From Streptomyces sp. NBC_00102 (GTDB lineage Bacteria > Actinomycetota > Actinomycetes > Streptomycetales > Streptomycetaceae), in the NCBI RefSeq assembly GCF_026343115.1, contig NZ_JAPEMC010000001.1, positions 744,001 through 808,000 of the forward strand: DNA of 64,000 bases. The letters are read 5' to 3'. The number at the start of each line of letters is the position of its first letter. The stretch's first letter is position 1. The position numbers were made by a program, and so were the translations under genes. The notes under the pieces are model-generated. The model was not told where the DNA came from. It was given only the letters and a program-made list of their open reading frames with translations, and made no database searches. Positions 17,725 to 26,830 of this stretch are shown here, piece by piece.

Positions 17725-20700
17725 TCAGCGCGCGTTGAAGTACTTCGCCTCGGGGTGGTGGATGACGATCGCGTCCGTGGACTGCTCCGGGTGGAGCTGG
17801 AACTCCTCGGAGAGGTGGACGCCGATGCGCTCCGGCTGGAGCAGGTCGGCGATCTTGGCCCGGTCCTCAAGGTCGGGGCAGGCGCCGTAGCCGAGGGAGA
17901 AGCGGGCGCCGCGGTACTTCAGAGCGAACATGTCCTCGACGTGGTCCGGGTCCTCGCCGGAGTAGCCGAGCTCGGAGCGGACCCGGGCGTGCCAGTACTC
18001 GGCGAGGGCCTCGGCGAGCTGGACGGAGAGGCCGTGCAGCTCCAGGTAGTCGCGGTAGGCGTTGGCCTCGAAGAGTTTGGCGGTCTCCTCACCGATCCGG
18101 GAGCCCACGGTGACGACCTGGAGGCCGACGACGTCCTTCTCGCCGGACTCCTCCGGGCGGAAGAAGTCGGCGAGGCAGAGGCGGCGGCCTCGGCGCTGGC
18201 GGGGGAAGGTGAAGCGGGTGCGCTCGGAGCCGTCCTCGTTGAGGAGGATCAGGTCGTCGCCCTTGGACACGCAGGGGAAGTAGCCGTACACCACGGCGGC
18301 TTCCAGCAGGTTCTCGGTCTGGAGCTTGTCGAGCCAGCCGCGCAGGTGCGGGCGGCCCTCGGTCTCCACGAGTTCCTGGTAGGTCGGGCCGTCGCCTGCG
18401 CGGGCCTCCTTGAGGCCCCACTGGCCCTTGAAGAGCGCGCCCTCGTCGAGCCAGGAGGCGTACTCCTTGAGCTGGATGCCCTTGACGACGCGGGTGCCCC
18501 AGAACGGCGGGGCGGGTACCGGGTTGTCGGTGGCGACGTCGGAGCGGACGCCGGCCTCGGGCTCGCTGACCTCCAGGACGGCGGTGTCGCGCTTGGGGAC
18601 CCGGCGCTGCTTGAGCTCGGGGAGGACCGCTCCGGGGACGCCGCGCTTGACGGCGATGAGGGCGTCCATCAGCCGCAGGCCCTCGAACGCGTCGCGGGCG
18701 TAGCGGACCTCGCCCTCGTAGATCTCGTGCAGGTCCTGCTCGACGTAGGCCCGGGTGAGGGCGGCTCCGCCGAGGATCACCGGGTACTGGGCGGCCAGCT
18801 TGCGCTGGTTCAGCTCCTCCAGGTTCTCCTTCATGATCACGGTGGACTTCACCAGGAGACCGGACATGCCGATGACGTCCGCGCGGTGCTCCTCGGCGGC
18901 TTCCAGGATCGCGGAGACCGGCTGCTTGATGCCGATGTTGACGACGTTGTAGCCGTTGTTGGAGAGGATGATGTCGACGAGGTTCTTGCCGATGTCGTGG
19001 ACGTCGCCGCGGACGGTGGCCAGCACGATGGTGCCCTTGCCCTCCGCGTCGGACTTCTCCATGTGCGGTTCCAGGTAGGCGACCGCGGTCTTCATGACCT
19101 CGGCGGACTGGAGCACGAACGGCAGCTGCATCTGGCCGGAGCCGAACAGTTCGCCGACCACCTTCATGCCTTCGAGCAGGGTGTCGTTGACGATGTCGAG
19201 GGCGGGGCGGGTCTTCAGCGCCTCGTCGAGGTCGGCCTCCAGGCCGTTCTTCTCCCCGTCGATGATGCGGCGCTGGAGTCGCTCGTCGAGCGGCAGGGCG
19301 AGCAGTTCCTCCGCCTTGCCGGCCTTCATCGACTTCATGTTGACGCCCTCGAACAGCTCCATGAGCCGCTGCAACGGGTCGTAGCCTTCGGCGCGGCGGT
19401 CGTAGATCAGGTCGAGCGCGACCTTGACCTGCTCCTCCTCCAGGCGGGCGATCGGCAGGATCTTCGAGGCGTGCACGATGGCGGAGTCGAGTCCGGCCTT
19501 GACGCACTCGTCGAGGAAGACGGAGTTCAGCACGACGCGGGCGGCCGGGTTGAGGCCGAAGGAGATGTTGGAGAGGCCCAGCGTGGTCTGGACGTCGGGG
19601 TGCCGCTTCTTCAGTTCGCGGATGGCTCCGATGGTGGCGATGCCGTCCTTGCGGGACTCCTCCTGACCGGTGCAGATGGTGAAGGTCAGGGTGTCGATGA
19701 GGATGTCCGACTCGTGGATGCCCCAGTTGCCGGTGAGGTCCTCGATGAGCCGTTCGGCGATGGCGACCTTGTGCTCGACGGTGCGGGCCTGGCCCTCCTC
19801 GTCGATGGTGAGGGCGATCAGCGCGGCGCCGTGCTCGGAGGCGAGCGCGGTGACCTTGGCGAAGCGCGACTCGGGCCCGTCGCCGTCCTCGTAGTTCACG
19901 GAGTTCAGCACGGCGCGGCCGCCGAGCTTCTCCAGGCCGGCCCGGAGCACGGGCACCTCGGTGGAGTCCAGCACGATCGGCAGGGTGGAGGCGGTGGCGA
20001 AGCGGCCGGCCAGCTCCTCCATGTCGGCGACCCCGTCGCGGCCGACGTAGTCGACGCAGAGGTCGAGCATGTGCGCGCCCTCGCGGATCTGGTCGCGGGC
20101 CATCTCCACGCAGTCGTCCCAGCGGGCTTCCAGCATGGCCTCGCGGAACTTCTTGGACCCGTTGGCGTTCGTGCGCTCACCGATGGCGAGGTACGAGGTG
20201 TCCTGACGGAACGGGACGGTCTGGTAGAGCGAGGCGGCCCCGGGCTCGGGGTGCGGGTCGCGGACGGTGGGGACGACGCCGCGGACACGCTCGACGACCT
20301 GGCGCAGGTGTTCGGGGGTCGTACCGCAGCAGCCGCCGACGAGGGAGAGGCCGTACTCACGGACGAAGGTCTCCTGGGCGTCCGCGAGCTCGCCCGGGGA
20401 GAGCGGGTAGTGAGCGCCGTTCTTGCCGAGGACGGGGAGACCGGCGTTGGGCATGCAGGAGAGCGGGACGCGCGAGTGCCGGGCGAGGTAGCGCAGGTGC
20501 TCGCTCATCTCGGCGGGGCCCGTGGCGCAGTTCAGACCGATCAGGTCGATACCGAGAGGCTCCAGGGCGGTGAGGGCTGCGCCGATCTCGGAGCCGAGGA
20601 GCATGGTGCCGGTCGTCTCGACGGTGACGGAGACGATCACCGGAAGGTTCGCACCGGTGGCTTCCAGGGCGCGGCGGGCGCCGATCACCGAGGCCTTGGT

Positions 20701-21237
20701 CTGCAGCAGGTCCTGGGTGGTCTCCACCAGGAGGGCGTCCGCGCCGCCCGCGATCAGGCCTTCGGCGTTCTGCTGATAGGCGTCGCGGAGCTTGCCGTAC
20801 GGGGCGTGCCCGAGGGTCGGCAGCTTGGTGCCGGGGCCCATGGAACCGAGGACCCAGCGCTGCTGACCGGTGGAGGCGGTGAACTCGTCGGCGACCTCGC
20901 GGGCGATGCGCGCACCGGACTCGGAGAGCTCGAAGACCCGTTCGGGGATGTCGTACTCGCCCAGGGCGGCGAGGTTCGCGCCGAACGTATTGGTTTCGAC
21001 ACAGTCCACGCCGACCGCGAAGTACTCCTCGTGCACGGAGCGCACGATGTCGGGGCGGGTGACGTTGAGGATCTCGTTGCAGCCTTCGAGGTCCTGGAAG
21101 TCTTCGAGCGTGGGGTCCTGGGCCTGGAGCATGGTGCCCATGGCTCCGTCGGCCACGACCACACGGGTGGCGAGTGCTTCGCGGAGTGCGTCAGCCCTGC
21201 TCGGGCTGGCGGCGGAAGGGGTCGGCAACGAGGCCAT
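17725..21237 (-). CDS. metH: Cobalamin-dependent methionine synthase
   Basis: 1170 aa from the ATG at 21237, chosen for GGGAGA upstream and the start MASLPTPSAASPSRADALREALA; an open frame continues 129 codons upstream across the divergent promoter. Domains in order: homocysteine-binding (GAMGTMLQ; zinc ligands near Cys237 in GLNC and Cys303-304 in GGCCG), methyltetrahydrofolate-binding (GERTNANGSKKF), cap and B12-binding (GDVHDIGKN with the cobalt-ligand His near 747) and the C-terminal reactivation domain that binds SAM. It transfers a methyl group from methyl-THF to homocysteine through B12. No B12 riboswitch box is apparent in the 5' region. Confidence 0.97.
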   Translation of the reverse strand: MASLPTPSAASPSRADALREALATRVVVADGAMGTMLQAQDPTLEDFQDLEGCNEILNVTRPDIVRSVHEEYFAVGVDCVETNTFGANLAALGEYDIPERVFELSESGARIAREVADEFTASTGQQRWVLGSMGPGTKLPTLGHAPYGKLRDAYQQNAEGLIAGGADALLVETTQDLLQTKASVIGARRALEATGANLPVIVSVTVETTGTMLLGSEIGAALTALEPLGIDLIGLNCATGPAEMSEHLRYLARHSRVPLSCMPNAGLPVLGKNGAHYPLSPGELADAQETFVREYGLSLVGGCCGTTPEHLRQVVERVRGVVPTVRDPHPEPGAASLYQTVPFRQDTSYLAIGERTNANGSKKFREAMLEARWDDCVEMARDQIREGAHMLDLCVDYVGRDGVADMEELAGRFATASTLPIVLDSTEVPVLRAGLEKLGGRAVLNSVNYEDGDGPESRFAKVTALASEHGAALIALTIDEEGQARTVEHKVAIAERLIEDLTGNWGIHESDILIDTLTFTICTGQEESRKDGIATIGAIRELKKRHPDVQTTLGLSNISFGLNPAARVVLNSVFLDECVKAGLDSAIVHASKILPIARLEEEQVKVALDLIYDRRAEGYDPLQRLMELFEGVNMKSMKAGKAEELLALPLDERLQRRIIDGEKNGLEADLDEALKTRPALDIVNDTLLEGMKVVGELFGSGQMQLPFVLQSAEVMKTAVAYLEPHMEKSDAEGKGTIVLATVRGDVHDIGKNLVDIILSNNGYNVVNIGIKQPVSAILEAAEEHRADVIGMSGLLVKSTVIMKENLEELNQRKLAAQYPVILGGAALTRAYVEQDLHEIYEGEVRYARDAFEGLRLMDALIAVKRGVPGAVLPELKQRRVPKRDTAVLEVSEPEAGVRSDVATDNPVPAPPFWGTRVVKGIQLKEYASWLDEGALFKGQWGLKEARAGDGPTYQELVETEGRPHLRGWLDKLQTENLLEAAVVYGYFPCVSKGDDLILLNEDGSERTRFTFPRQRRGRRLCLADFFRPEESGEKDVVGLQVVTVGSRIGEETAKLFEANAYRDYLELHGLSVQLAEALAEYWHARVRSELGYSGEDPDHVEDMFALKYRGARFSLGYGACPDLEDRAKIADLLQPERIGVHLSEEFQLHPEQSTDAIVIHHPEAKYFNAR

Positions 21238-21438
21238 GGATGATCTCCCAGGGATGCGACGGCTGTCGGCTTTGCGCACTTCCTGCAGAAGGCGCACCCG
21301 GCCAGCGTAGCCCGCTACCGGTGACCCCTGTGCGGGCGTCCCACCGACCGGACTGCATGCTGTGGCGGAAAAGGTGCGGCGGGGAAGCGACGGAACACCG
21401 CCCCACACCCCGCGCGGAGGTCGGCATCGGCCGATAGT

Positions 21439-21455
21439 GTTCAGCATTGTCGAAC
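21439..21455. promoter_or_regulatory. Candidate GylR operator before gylR
   Basis: GTTCAGCATTGTCGAAC, an imperfect palindrome centred 38 bp upstream of the gylR start. Its core GCATTG with flanking CGAAC matches the site before glpF (22491-22504), which supports autoregulation by the IclR-type repressor. Confidence 0.65.
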
Positions 21456-21484
21456 CGAGTGGACGAGTGGAGGAGTACGGCGCG

Positions 21485-22249
21485 ATGGCCAAGAACATCC
21501 AGTCGCTGGAGCGGGCGGCGGCGATGCTGCGCCTGCTGGCGGGCGGCGAGCGCCGGCTCGGCCTCTCCGACATCGCCTCGTCCCTGGGACTCGCCAAGGG
21601 GACGGCCCACGGCATCCTGCGCACCCTGCAGCTGGAGGGCTTCGTCGAGCAGGACCCGGCGTCCGGCCGCTACCAGCTGGGCGCGGAGCTGCTGCGCCTG
21701 GGCAACAGCTATCTGGACGTGCACGAACTGCGCGCCCGGGCCCTGGTCTGGACCGACGACCTGGCCCGGTCGAGCGGCGAGAGCGTCCATCTCGGGGTGC
21801 TGCACCAGCACGGGGTCCTGATCGTGCACCACGTGTTCCGGCCGGACGACAGCCGCCAGGTACTGGAGGTCGGCGCGATGCAGCCGCTGCACTCCACGGC
21901 GCTGGGCAAGGTGCTCGCCGCGTTCGACCCGGTGGCGCACAGTGAGGCGCTGGACGGTGAGCGGCGCTCGTTCACCGCCCGCACGGTCACCGGGCAGGAC
22001 GCGTTCGAGGAGACGCTCTCGCTGACCAGGGCGCGCGGCTGGGCCGACGACGCGGAGGAGACCTGGGAGGGGGTGGCGGCCGTCGCGGCCCCCATCCACG
22101 ACGGACGCCGGATGCCGGTCGGCGCGGTGGCGGTGACGGGCGCGGTGGAACGGCTGCGCCCGGAGGGCGAGCTGCGGCCCGAGCTGATCGCGGCGGTGCG
22201 CGACTGCGCCCGTGCGGTCTCCCGCGACCTGGGGGCCGGCCGCTTCTGA
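21485..22249 (+). CDS. gylR: IclR-family glycerol operon regulator GylR
   Basis: 254 aa from the ATG at 21485 with GGAGGAG upstream. The winged helix-turn-helix lies in the first 65 residues (SDIASSLGLAKGTAHGILRTLQLEGF); the rest is the IclR effector domain (LHSTALGKVLAAFDP, AAVAAPIHDGRRMPVGAVAVTG). Known GylR of Streptomyces represses the glycerol operon and itself until glycerol 3-phosphate is present. The gene lies directly upstream of glpF-glpK-glpD, and operator-like palindromes sit before both transcription units. It is divergent from metH. Confidence 0.95.
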   Translation: MAKNIQSLERAAAMLRLLAGGERRLGLSDIASSLGLAKGTAHGILRTLQLEGFVEQDPASGRYQLGAELLRLGNSYLDVHELRARALVWTDDLARSSGESVHLGVLHQHGVLIVHHVFRPDDSRQVLEVGAMQPLHSTALGKVLAAFDPVAHSEALDGERRSFTARTVTGQDAFEETLSLTRARGWADDAEETWEGVAAVAAPIHDGRRMPVGAVAVTGAVERLRPEGELRPELIAAVRDCARAVSRDLGAGRF

Positions 22250-22253
22250 CCGC

Positions 22254-22308
22254 GCGGCGGCGGCCCCCGGCCGCCGCCTGCCACCCTCGCCCCGGGGGCC
22301 GCCGCCGC
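22254..22308 (+). terminator. Terminator of gylR
   Basis: Perfect 17-bp stem (22254-22270 and 22292-22308; arm GCGGCGGCCCCCGG) with a 21-nt loop, starting 5 bp after the gylR stop. It separates regulator and operon transcripts. The 412-bp gap 22250-22661 contains no gene but holds this terminator, two operators and the operon leader. Confidence 0.8.
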
Positions 22309-22490
22309 ACCTCCGAGCCCGCCCGCAGCCGTCCCGGCCGGGCGGGCTTCCGCATGCCCTCCCGCCGGGGGTGCCGCACCCGGTCCCGTACGCCGGGCGC
22401 TCTCCGGCGGAGCGCGACACGGGCTCGGAGTCGTATGCCACACCCCCTTGACGCCCGCCTTCGCGGAGCGAAACACTGCCGTTCACCGGT

Positions 22491-22504
22491 CGGCATTGCC
22501 GAAC
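22491..22504. promoter_or_regulatory. Candidate GylR operator 1 before glpF
   Basis: CGGCATTGCCGAAC; the core CGGCATTGCCG is a perfect 11-bp palindrome around a central T (centre 22496). It matches the site before gylR. Confidence 0.7.
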
Positions 22505-22530
22505 GCCTCGCGACCATAGGCGTTAAGGTG

Positions 22531-22541
22531 TGGCAATGCCG
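22531..22541. promoter_or_regulatory. Candidate GylR operator 2 before glpF
   Basis: TGGCAATGCCG, the same element in inverse orientation with one mismatch, centred at 22536, exactly 40 bp from operator 1, about four helical turns. The pair would place two repressor dimers on the same DNA face across the promoter. Confidence 0.65.
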
Positions 22542-22560
22542 AGGGCCGGTCAAGCCCTTG

Positions 22561-22596
22561 CAGATGGCGCCTCCCTCTGGGAGAGGGCGTCATCTG
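22561..22596 (+). promoter_or_regulatory. Leader hairpin of the glycerol operon
   Basis: CAGATG (22561-22566) pairs with CATCTG (22591-22596) and CCCTCT with AGAGGG inside it, giving a two-part stem in the untranslated leader 66-101 bp before glpF. It may stabilise or attenuate the transcript; function unknown. Confidence 0.4.
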
Positions 22597-22661
22597 GGGC
22601 GTGTACCCCCGGAGGGACCCGGTGGTGCGCATTCCCCTGGACGAAGGACAAAGGAGTCGCG

Positions 22662-23453
22662 GTGTCCAGCTCCGACATCTTCATCGGCGAGACCATCGGT
22701 ACCGCCGTACTCATCCTGCTGGGCGGCGGAGTCTGTGCCGCCGTCACGCTCAAACGCTCCAAGGCGAAGGACGCGGGCTGGGTCGCCATCACCTTCGGCT
22801 GGGGCTTCGCGGTGCTCACCGGCGCGTACCTGGCGGGCGGTGTGTCCGGGGCCCATCTCAACCCGGCCGTCACCATCGGCCTCGCGATCGAGGGCGGTAC
22901 GCCGTGGAGCGACGTGCCCCTCTACCTGGGATCGCAGCTGCTCGGTGCCGCCATCGGAGCGGTACTGGTCTGGGCCGTGTACTACGGACAGTTCCACGCC
23001 CACCTGAGCGACCCGGAGATCACCGGCACCCAGAACCCCGCCGAGGGCATGGTCGACCAGACATCCGCGCCCGACGCGGGACCGGTGCTCGGCGTCTTCT
23101 GCACCAGCCCCGAGATCCGCAACGCCGCGCAGAACCTGGTCACCGAGATCATCGCCACCCTCGTGCTGGTGCTGGCCATCCTGACCCAGGGCCTCAACGA
23201 CGGCGGCAACGGCCTCGGCACGCTGGGCGCGCTCGTCACCGCCCTGGTCGTGGTCGGCATCGGGCTCTCGCTCGGTGGCCCGACGGGCTACGCGATCAAC
23301 CCGGTCCGCGACCTCGGCCCGCGTATCGTGCACGCACTGCTGCCGCTGCCGAACAAGGGCGGTTCGGACTGGGGCTACGCCTGGGTACCCGTCGTGGGAC
23401 CGCTCGTCGGCGGCGCCCTCGCCGGCCTCCTCTACAACGTCGCCTTCGCCTGA
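22662..23453 (+). CDS. glpF: Glycerol facilitator (aquaglyceroporin)
   Basis: 263 aa from the GTG at 22662 with AAGGAG upstream. Six membrane helices of the MIP family. The first pore motif is canonical ([13 protein letters not shown]); the second reads [12 protein letters not shown], Asn-Pro-Val in place of Asn-Pro-Ala, with the following Arg-Asp typical of glycerol channels kept. It lets glycerol diffuse into the cell, where GlpK traps it. It is the first gene of the gylR-controlled operon. Confidence 0.94.
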   Translation: MSSSDIFIGETIGTAVLILLGGGVCAAVTLKRSKAKDAGWVAITFGWGFAVLTGAYLAGGVSGAHLNPAVTIGLAIEGGTPWSDVPLYLGSQLLGAAIGAVLVWAVYYGQFHAHLSDPEITGTQNPAEGMVDQTSAPDAGPVLGVFCTSPEIRNAAQNLVTEIIATLVLVLAILTQGLNDGGNGLGTLGALVTALVVVGIGLSLGGPTGYAINPVRDLGPRIVHALLPLPNKGGSDWGYAWVPVVGPLVGGALAGLLYNVAFA

Positions 23454-23510
23454 TGCGCGAAACCGGGGTCTTCCGTCCGGATCGGGCACGCGAGCACGCG
23501 AGCCCGGCAT

Positions 23511-23532
23511 GATCCGAACGAAAGGCCTCAGG
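23511..23532. repeat. Dispersed 22-bp repeat, copy 1
   Basis: Starts GATCCGAACGAAAGGCC and runs to CTCAGG; differs by one base from the copy at 43729-43750. Here it lies in the glpF-glpK gap, with a partly complementary CGTCCGGATC at 23473-23482, so it can form part of a hairpin. Confidence 0.7.
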
Positions 23533-23579
23533 CGCCCGGCAGACGCCTCCACCCACACCACAGACCCGGGGAGCACACC

Positions 23580-25115
23580 GTGAACGACGCACACACCGCC
23601 GGCCCGTTCATCGCGGCCATCGACCAGGGCACCACCTCCACCCGCTGCATCGTCTTCGACAAGGACGGCCGGATCGTCTCGGTCGAGCAGAAGGAGCACG
23701 AGCAGATCTTCCCGAAGCCCGGCTGGGTCGAGCACGACGCCACCGAGATCTGGGAGAACGTGCAGGAGGTGGTGGCCGGAGCCGTCGTCAAGGCGGGTGT
23801 CACGGCCGACGACGTGAAGGCCATCGGCATCACCAACCAGCGCGAGACCACGCTGATGTGGGACCGGCACACCGGTCAGCCCGTGCACAACGCCCTCGTC
23901 TGGCAGGACACCCGTACCGACGCGCTCTGCAAGGAACTCGGCCGCAACGTCGGCCAGGACCGCTTCCGCCGCGAGACCGGCCTGCCGCTCGCCTCCTACT
24001 TCGCCGGCCCCAAGATCCGCTGGCTGCTCGACAACGTCGAGGGGCTGCGCGAGCGCGCCGAGCGCGGGGACATCCTCTTCGGCACGATGGACTCCTGGGT
24101 CATCTGGAACCTCACCGGCGGCACCGACGGCGGCGTCCACGTCACCGACGTCACCAACGCCTCGCGCACCCTGCTGATGAACCTGCACGACCTGCGGTGG
24201 GACGAGCGCATCCTGCGGTCCATGGACATCCCGGCCGCCGTCCTGCCGGAGATCCGCTCCTCCGCCGAGGTGTACGGGCTCGCCGCCGACGGGGTGCTCG
24301 CCGGGGTACCGGTGGCCTCCGCGCTCGGCGACCAGCAGGCGGCGCTCTTCGGCCAGACCTGCTTCTCGGAGGGCGAGGCCAAGTCCACGTACGGCACCGG
24401 CACCTTCATGCTCATCAACACCGGCTCCACCCCGGTCAACTCCTACAACGGGCTGCTGACCACCGTGGGCTACCGGATCGGCGACCAGCCGGCGGTGTAC
24501 GCGCTGGAGGGGTCCATCGCCGTCACCGGTTCGCTGGTGCAGTGGATGCGCGACCAGATGGGGCTCATCAACTCGGCCGCCGAGATCGAGACACTGGCCT
24601 CCTCGGTGGAGGACAACGGCGGCGCGTACTTCGTGCCCGCCTTCTCCGGCCTGTTCGCCCCGTACTGGCGGCCCGACGCCCGGGGCATCATCGCCGGACT
24701 CACCCGTTACGTCACCAAGGCGCACATCGCCCGGGCCGTGCTCGAAGCGACCGCCTGGCAGACCCGCGAGATCAGCGACGCCATGACGAAGGACTCGGGC
24801 GTCGAGCTGACCGCGCTCAAGGTCGACGGCGGCATGACCTCCAACAACCTGCTGATGCAGATGCTCTCCGACTGTCTGGACGCGCCCGTGGTGCGCCCGA
24901 TGGTCGCCGAGACCACCTGTCTCGGCGCCGCCTACGCCGCCGGCCTCGCCGTCGGCTTCTGGCCGGACACCGACGCGCTGCGCGCCAACTGGCGCCGGGC
25001 CGCCGAGTGGACCCCCCGCATGGATGCGGCCACCCGTGACCGCGAGTACAAGAGCTGGCTCAAGGCGGTGCAGCGCTCCATGGGCTGGCTCGACGACACC
25101 AACTCCGAGGAGTAG
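23580..25115 (+). CDS. glpK: Glycerol kinase
   Basis: 511 aa, normal length for the FGGY kinase family. The ATPase-fold motifs are clear: [16 protein letters not shown] at the N-terminus, [32 protein letters not shown] and the C-terminal signature region [19 protein letters not shown]. It phosphorylates glycerol to glycerol 3-phosphate with ATP. It starts with GTG at 23580, 126 bp after glpF, and ends 6 bp before glpD. Called gylA in older Streptomyces literature. Confidence 0.97.
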   Translation: MNDAHTAGPFIAAIDQGTTSTRCIVFDKDGRIVSVEQKEHEQIFPKPGWVEHDATEIWENVQEVVAGAVVKAGVTADDVKAIGITNQRETTLMWDRHTGQPVHNALVWQDTRTDALCKELGRNVGQDRFRRETGLPLASYFAGPKIRWLLDNVEGLRERAERGDILFGTMDSWVIWNLTGGTDGGVHVTDVTNASRTLLMNLHDLRWDERILRSMDIPAAVLPEIRSSAEVYGLAADGVLAGVPVASALGDQQAALFGQTCFSEGEAKSTYGTGTFMLINTGSTPVNSYNGLLTTVGYRIGDQPAVYALEGSIAVTGSLVQWMRDQMGLINSAAEIETLASSVEDNGGAYFVPAFSGLFAPYWRPDARGIIAGLTRYVTKAHIARAVLEATAWQTREISDAMTKDSGVELTALKVDGGMTSNNLLMQMLSDCLDAPVVRPMVAETTCLGAAYAAGLAVGFWPDTDALRANWRRAAEWTPRMDAATRDREYKSWLKAVQRSMGWLDDTNSEE

Positions 25116-25121
25116 GCAGAC

Positions 25122-26732
25122 ATGACCATCCCGCAGAGCGTCCCCGTCCCCGGGACGCGTCCGGCCGCCGGCTCCCTCCCGAGCCGCGCCGAGACCAGGG
25201 AGCGGCTCTCCCGCACGACGTACGACCTCCTGGTGATCGGCGGCGGCATCCTGGGCATCTCCACCGCCTGGCACGCCGCACAGTCCGGGCTGCGGGTGGC
25301 CCTGGTGGACGCCGGCGACTTCGCGGGCGCCACCTCCTCCGCCTCGTCGAAGCTGCTGCACGGGGGGCTGCGCTATCTGCAGACCGGCGCGGTGAAGCTG
25401 GTGGCGGAGAACCACTTCGAGCGGCGGGCCGTCTCCCGCCAGGTCGCCCCGCACCTCGCGAATCCGCTCACCTTCTACCTGCCGGTCTACAAGGGCGGCC
25501 CGCACGGGGCGGCCAAGCTCGGCGCGGGGGTCTTCGCCTACTCCGCGCTCTCCGCGTTCGGCGACGGCGTGGGCCATCTGATCAGCCCGCAACGGGCCCG
25601 CCGGGACGTGCCCGAGCTGCGTACGGACGGGCTGAAGGCGGTCGCTGTCTACGGCGACGACCAGATGAACGACGCGCGGATGGCCCTGATGACCGTGCGC
25701 GCGGCGGTCGCGGCCGGTGCGGACGTGCTCAACCACGCGGCGGTGACCGGACTCCGCTTCACCCGGGGCAGGGTCACCGGCGCGGAGCTGGCCGACCGGA
25801 GCGGCGGCACGGAGTTCGGGGTGGACGCCCGGCTGGTGCTGAACGCCACCGGCCCGTGGGTGGACCGGCTGCGCAGGATGGAGGACCCGGGCGCCGCCCC
25901 CTCCGTACGCCTCTCGAAGGGCGCGCACCTGGTGCTGCGGCGCACCGCCCCCTGGCGGGCGGCGCTGGCGACGCCGATCGACAAGTACCGGATCACCTTC
26001 GCCCTGCCGTGGGAGGACATGCTGCTGCTCGGCACCACGGACGAGGTGTACGAGGGCGAGCCCGAGGACCTGGCGGTGACGGAGAAGGACACCGCGCAGA
26101 TCCTGGACGAGGCGGCCTTCTCGGTCCGGGACCAGCAGCTCTCGCGCGACCTGATCACGTACTCCTTCGCCGGGCTGCGGGTGCTTCCGGGGGGTCCGGG
26201 CGGCACCTCGACGGCCAAGCGGGAGACGGTCGTGACGGAGGGGCGCGGCGGGATGCTGTCGGTGGCGGGCGGCAAGTGGACGACGTTCCGCCACATCGGA
26301 CGCACCGTGATGAACAAGCTGGCCGCGCTGCCGGGCGGTCCGCTGACCGACGCCATGGAGCCGATGGACCGGCTGCCGAAGCGGCTGGCGCTGCCCGGGA
26401 TCGCCAGTCCCGGAGCGGTGACGCACCGGCTGCTGGCGGACGGCGCCGGGCAGGGCCCCGAGCTCGCGGCGGACACCGCCCGGCATCTGGCCACCCACTA
26501 CGGTTCGCTCGCCTTCGAGATCACCCGGCTCGCGGAGGAGGACCCGGCCCTCGCCCGCCGCATCCACCCCGACGCTCCGGAGATATGGGCGCAGGTGGTG
26601 TACGCGCGGGACCACGAATGGGCCGAGACCGCCGACGACGTGCTGCGGCGGCGGACGACGCTGACGATCCGGGGGCTCGCCACCGACGAGGTGCGGGCCG
26701 GGGTCGAGGCGGTGCTGGCCGGACGCGGCTGA
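25122..26732 (+). CDS. glpD: Aerobic glycerol-3-phosphate dehydrogenase
   Basis: 536 aa flavoprotein. DLLVIGGGILGISTAWHAAQSG is the FAD-binding dinucleotide fold; SSASSKLLHGGLRYLQTGAVKLV is the substrate-site signature of the GlpD/GlpA family; ATGPWVDRLRRM and VAGGKWTTFRHIG complete the pattern. It oxidises glycerol 3-phosphate to dihydroxyacetone phosphate and passes electrons to membrane quinones. It is the last gene of the glycerol operon, 6 bp after glpK. Called gylB in older Streptomyces work. Confidence 0.96.
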   Translation: MTIPQSVPVPGTRPAAGSLPSRAETRERLSRTTYDLLVIGGGILGISTAWHAAQSGLRVALVDAGDFAGATSSASSKLLHGGLRYLQTGAVKLVAENHFERRAVSRQVAPHLANPLTFYLPVYKGGPHGAAKLGAGVFAYSALSAFGDGVGHLISPQRARRDVPELRTDGLKAVAVYGDDQMNDARMALMTVRAAVAAGADVLNHAAVTGLRFTRGRVTGAELADRSGGTEFGVDARLVLNATGPWVDRLRRMEDPGAAPSVRLSKGAHLVLRRTAPWRAALATPIDKYRITFALPWEDMLLLGTTDEVYEGEPEDLAVTEKDTAQILDEAAFSVRDQQLSRDLITYSFAGLRVLPGGPGGTSTAKRETVVTEGRGGMLSVAGGKWTTFRHIGRTVMNKLAALPGGPLTDAMEPMDRLPKRLALPGIASPGAVTHRLLADGAGQGPELAADTARHLATHYGSLAFEITRLAEEDPALARRIHPDAPEIWAQVVYARDHEWAETADDVLRRRTTLTIRGLATDEVRAGVEAVLAGRG

Positions 26733-26830
26733 GCCTGCGGGGCGTGGGGCCAGGTGGCATGAGGGGGCCGCGGCGACTCTGCCATGCCGCCGCCACACTG
26801 CCGCAACGGAACGCGAGAACAGTGGAGGGC

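Noticed and set aside
17665..21243. A 1192-codon open frame on the plus strand opposite metH
   Set aside because: It is a shadow of metH in high-GC DNA: repetitive Gly/Val/Asp/Leu composition, no domain, no ribosome binding site; metH on the other strand has all its catalytic motifs.
21238..21484. Possible B12 riboswitch in front of metH
   Set aside because: The conserved B12-box was not found in the short divergent region, and no matching fold was evident by eye.
22590..26798. A 1402-codon open frame on the minus strand opposite glpF-glpK-glpD
   Set aside because: It spans three convincing genes on the other strand and has low-complexity composition without motifs.
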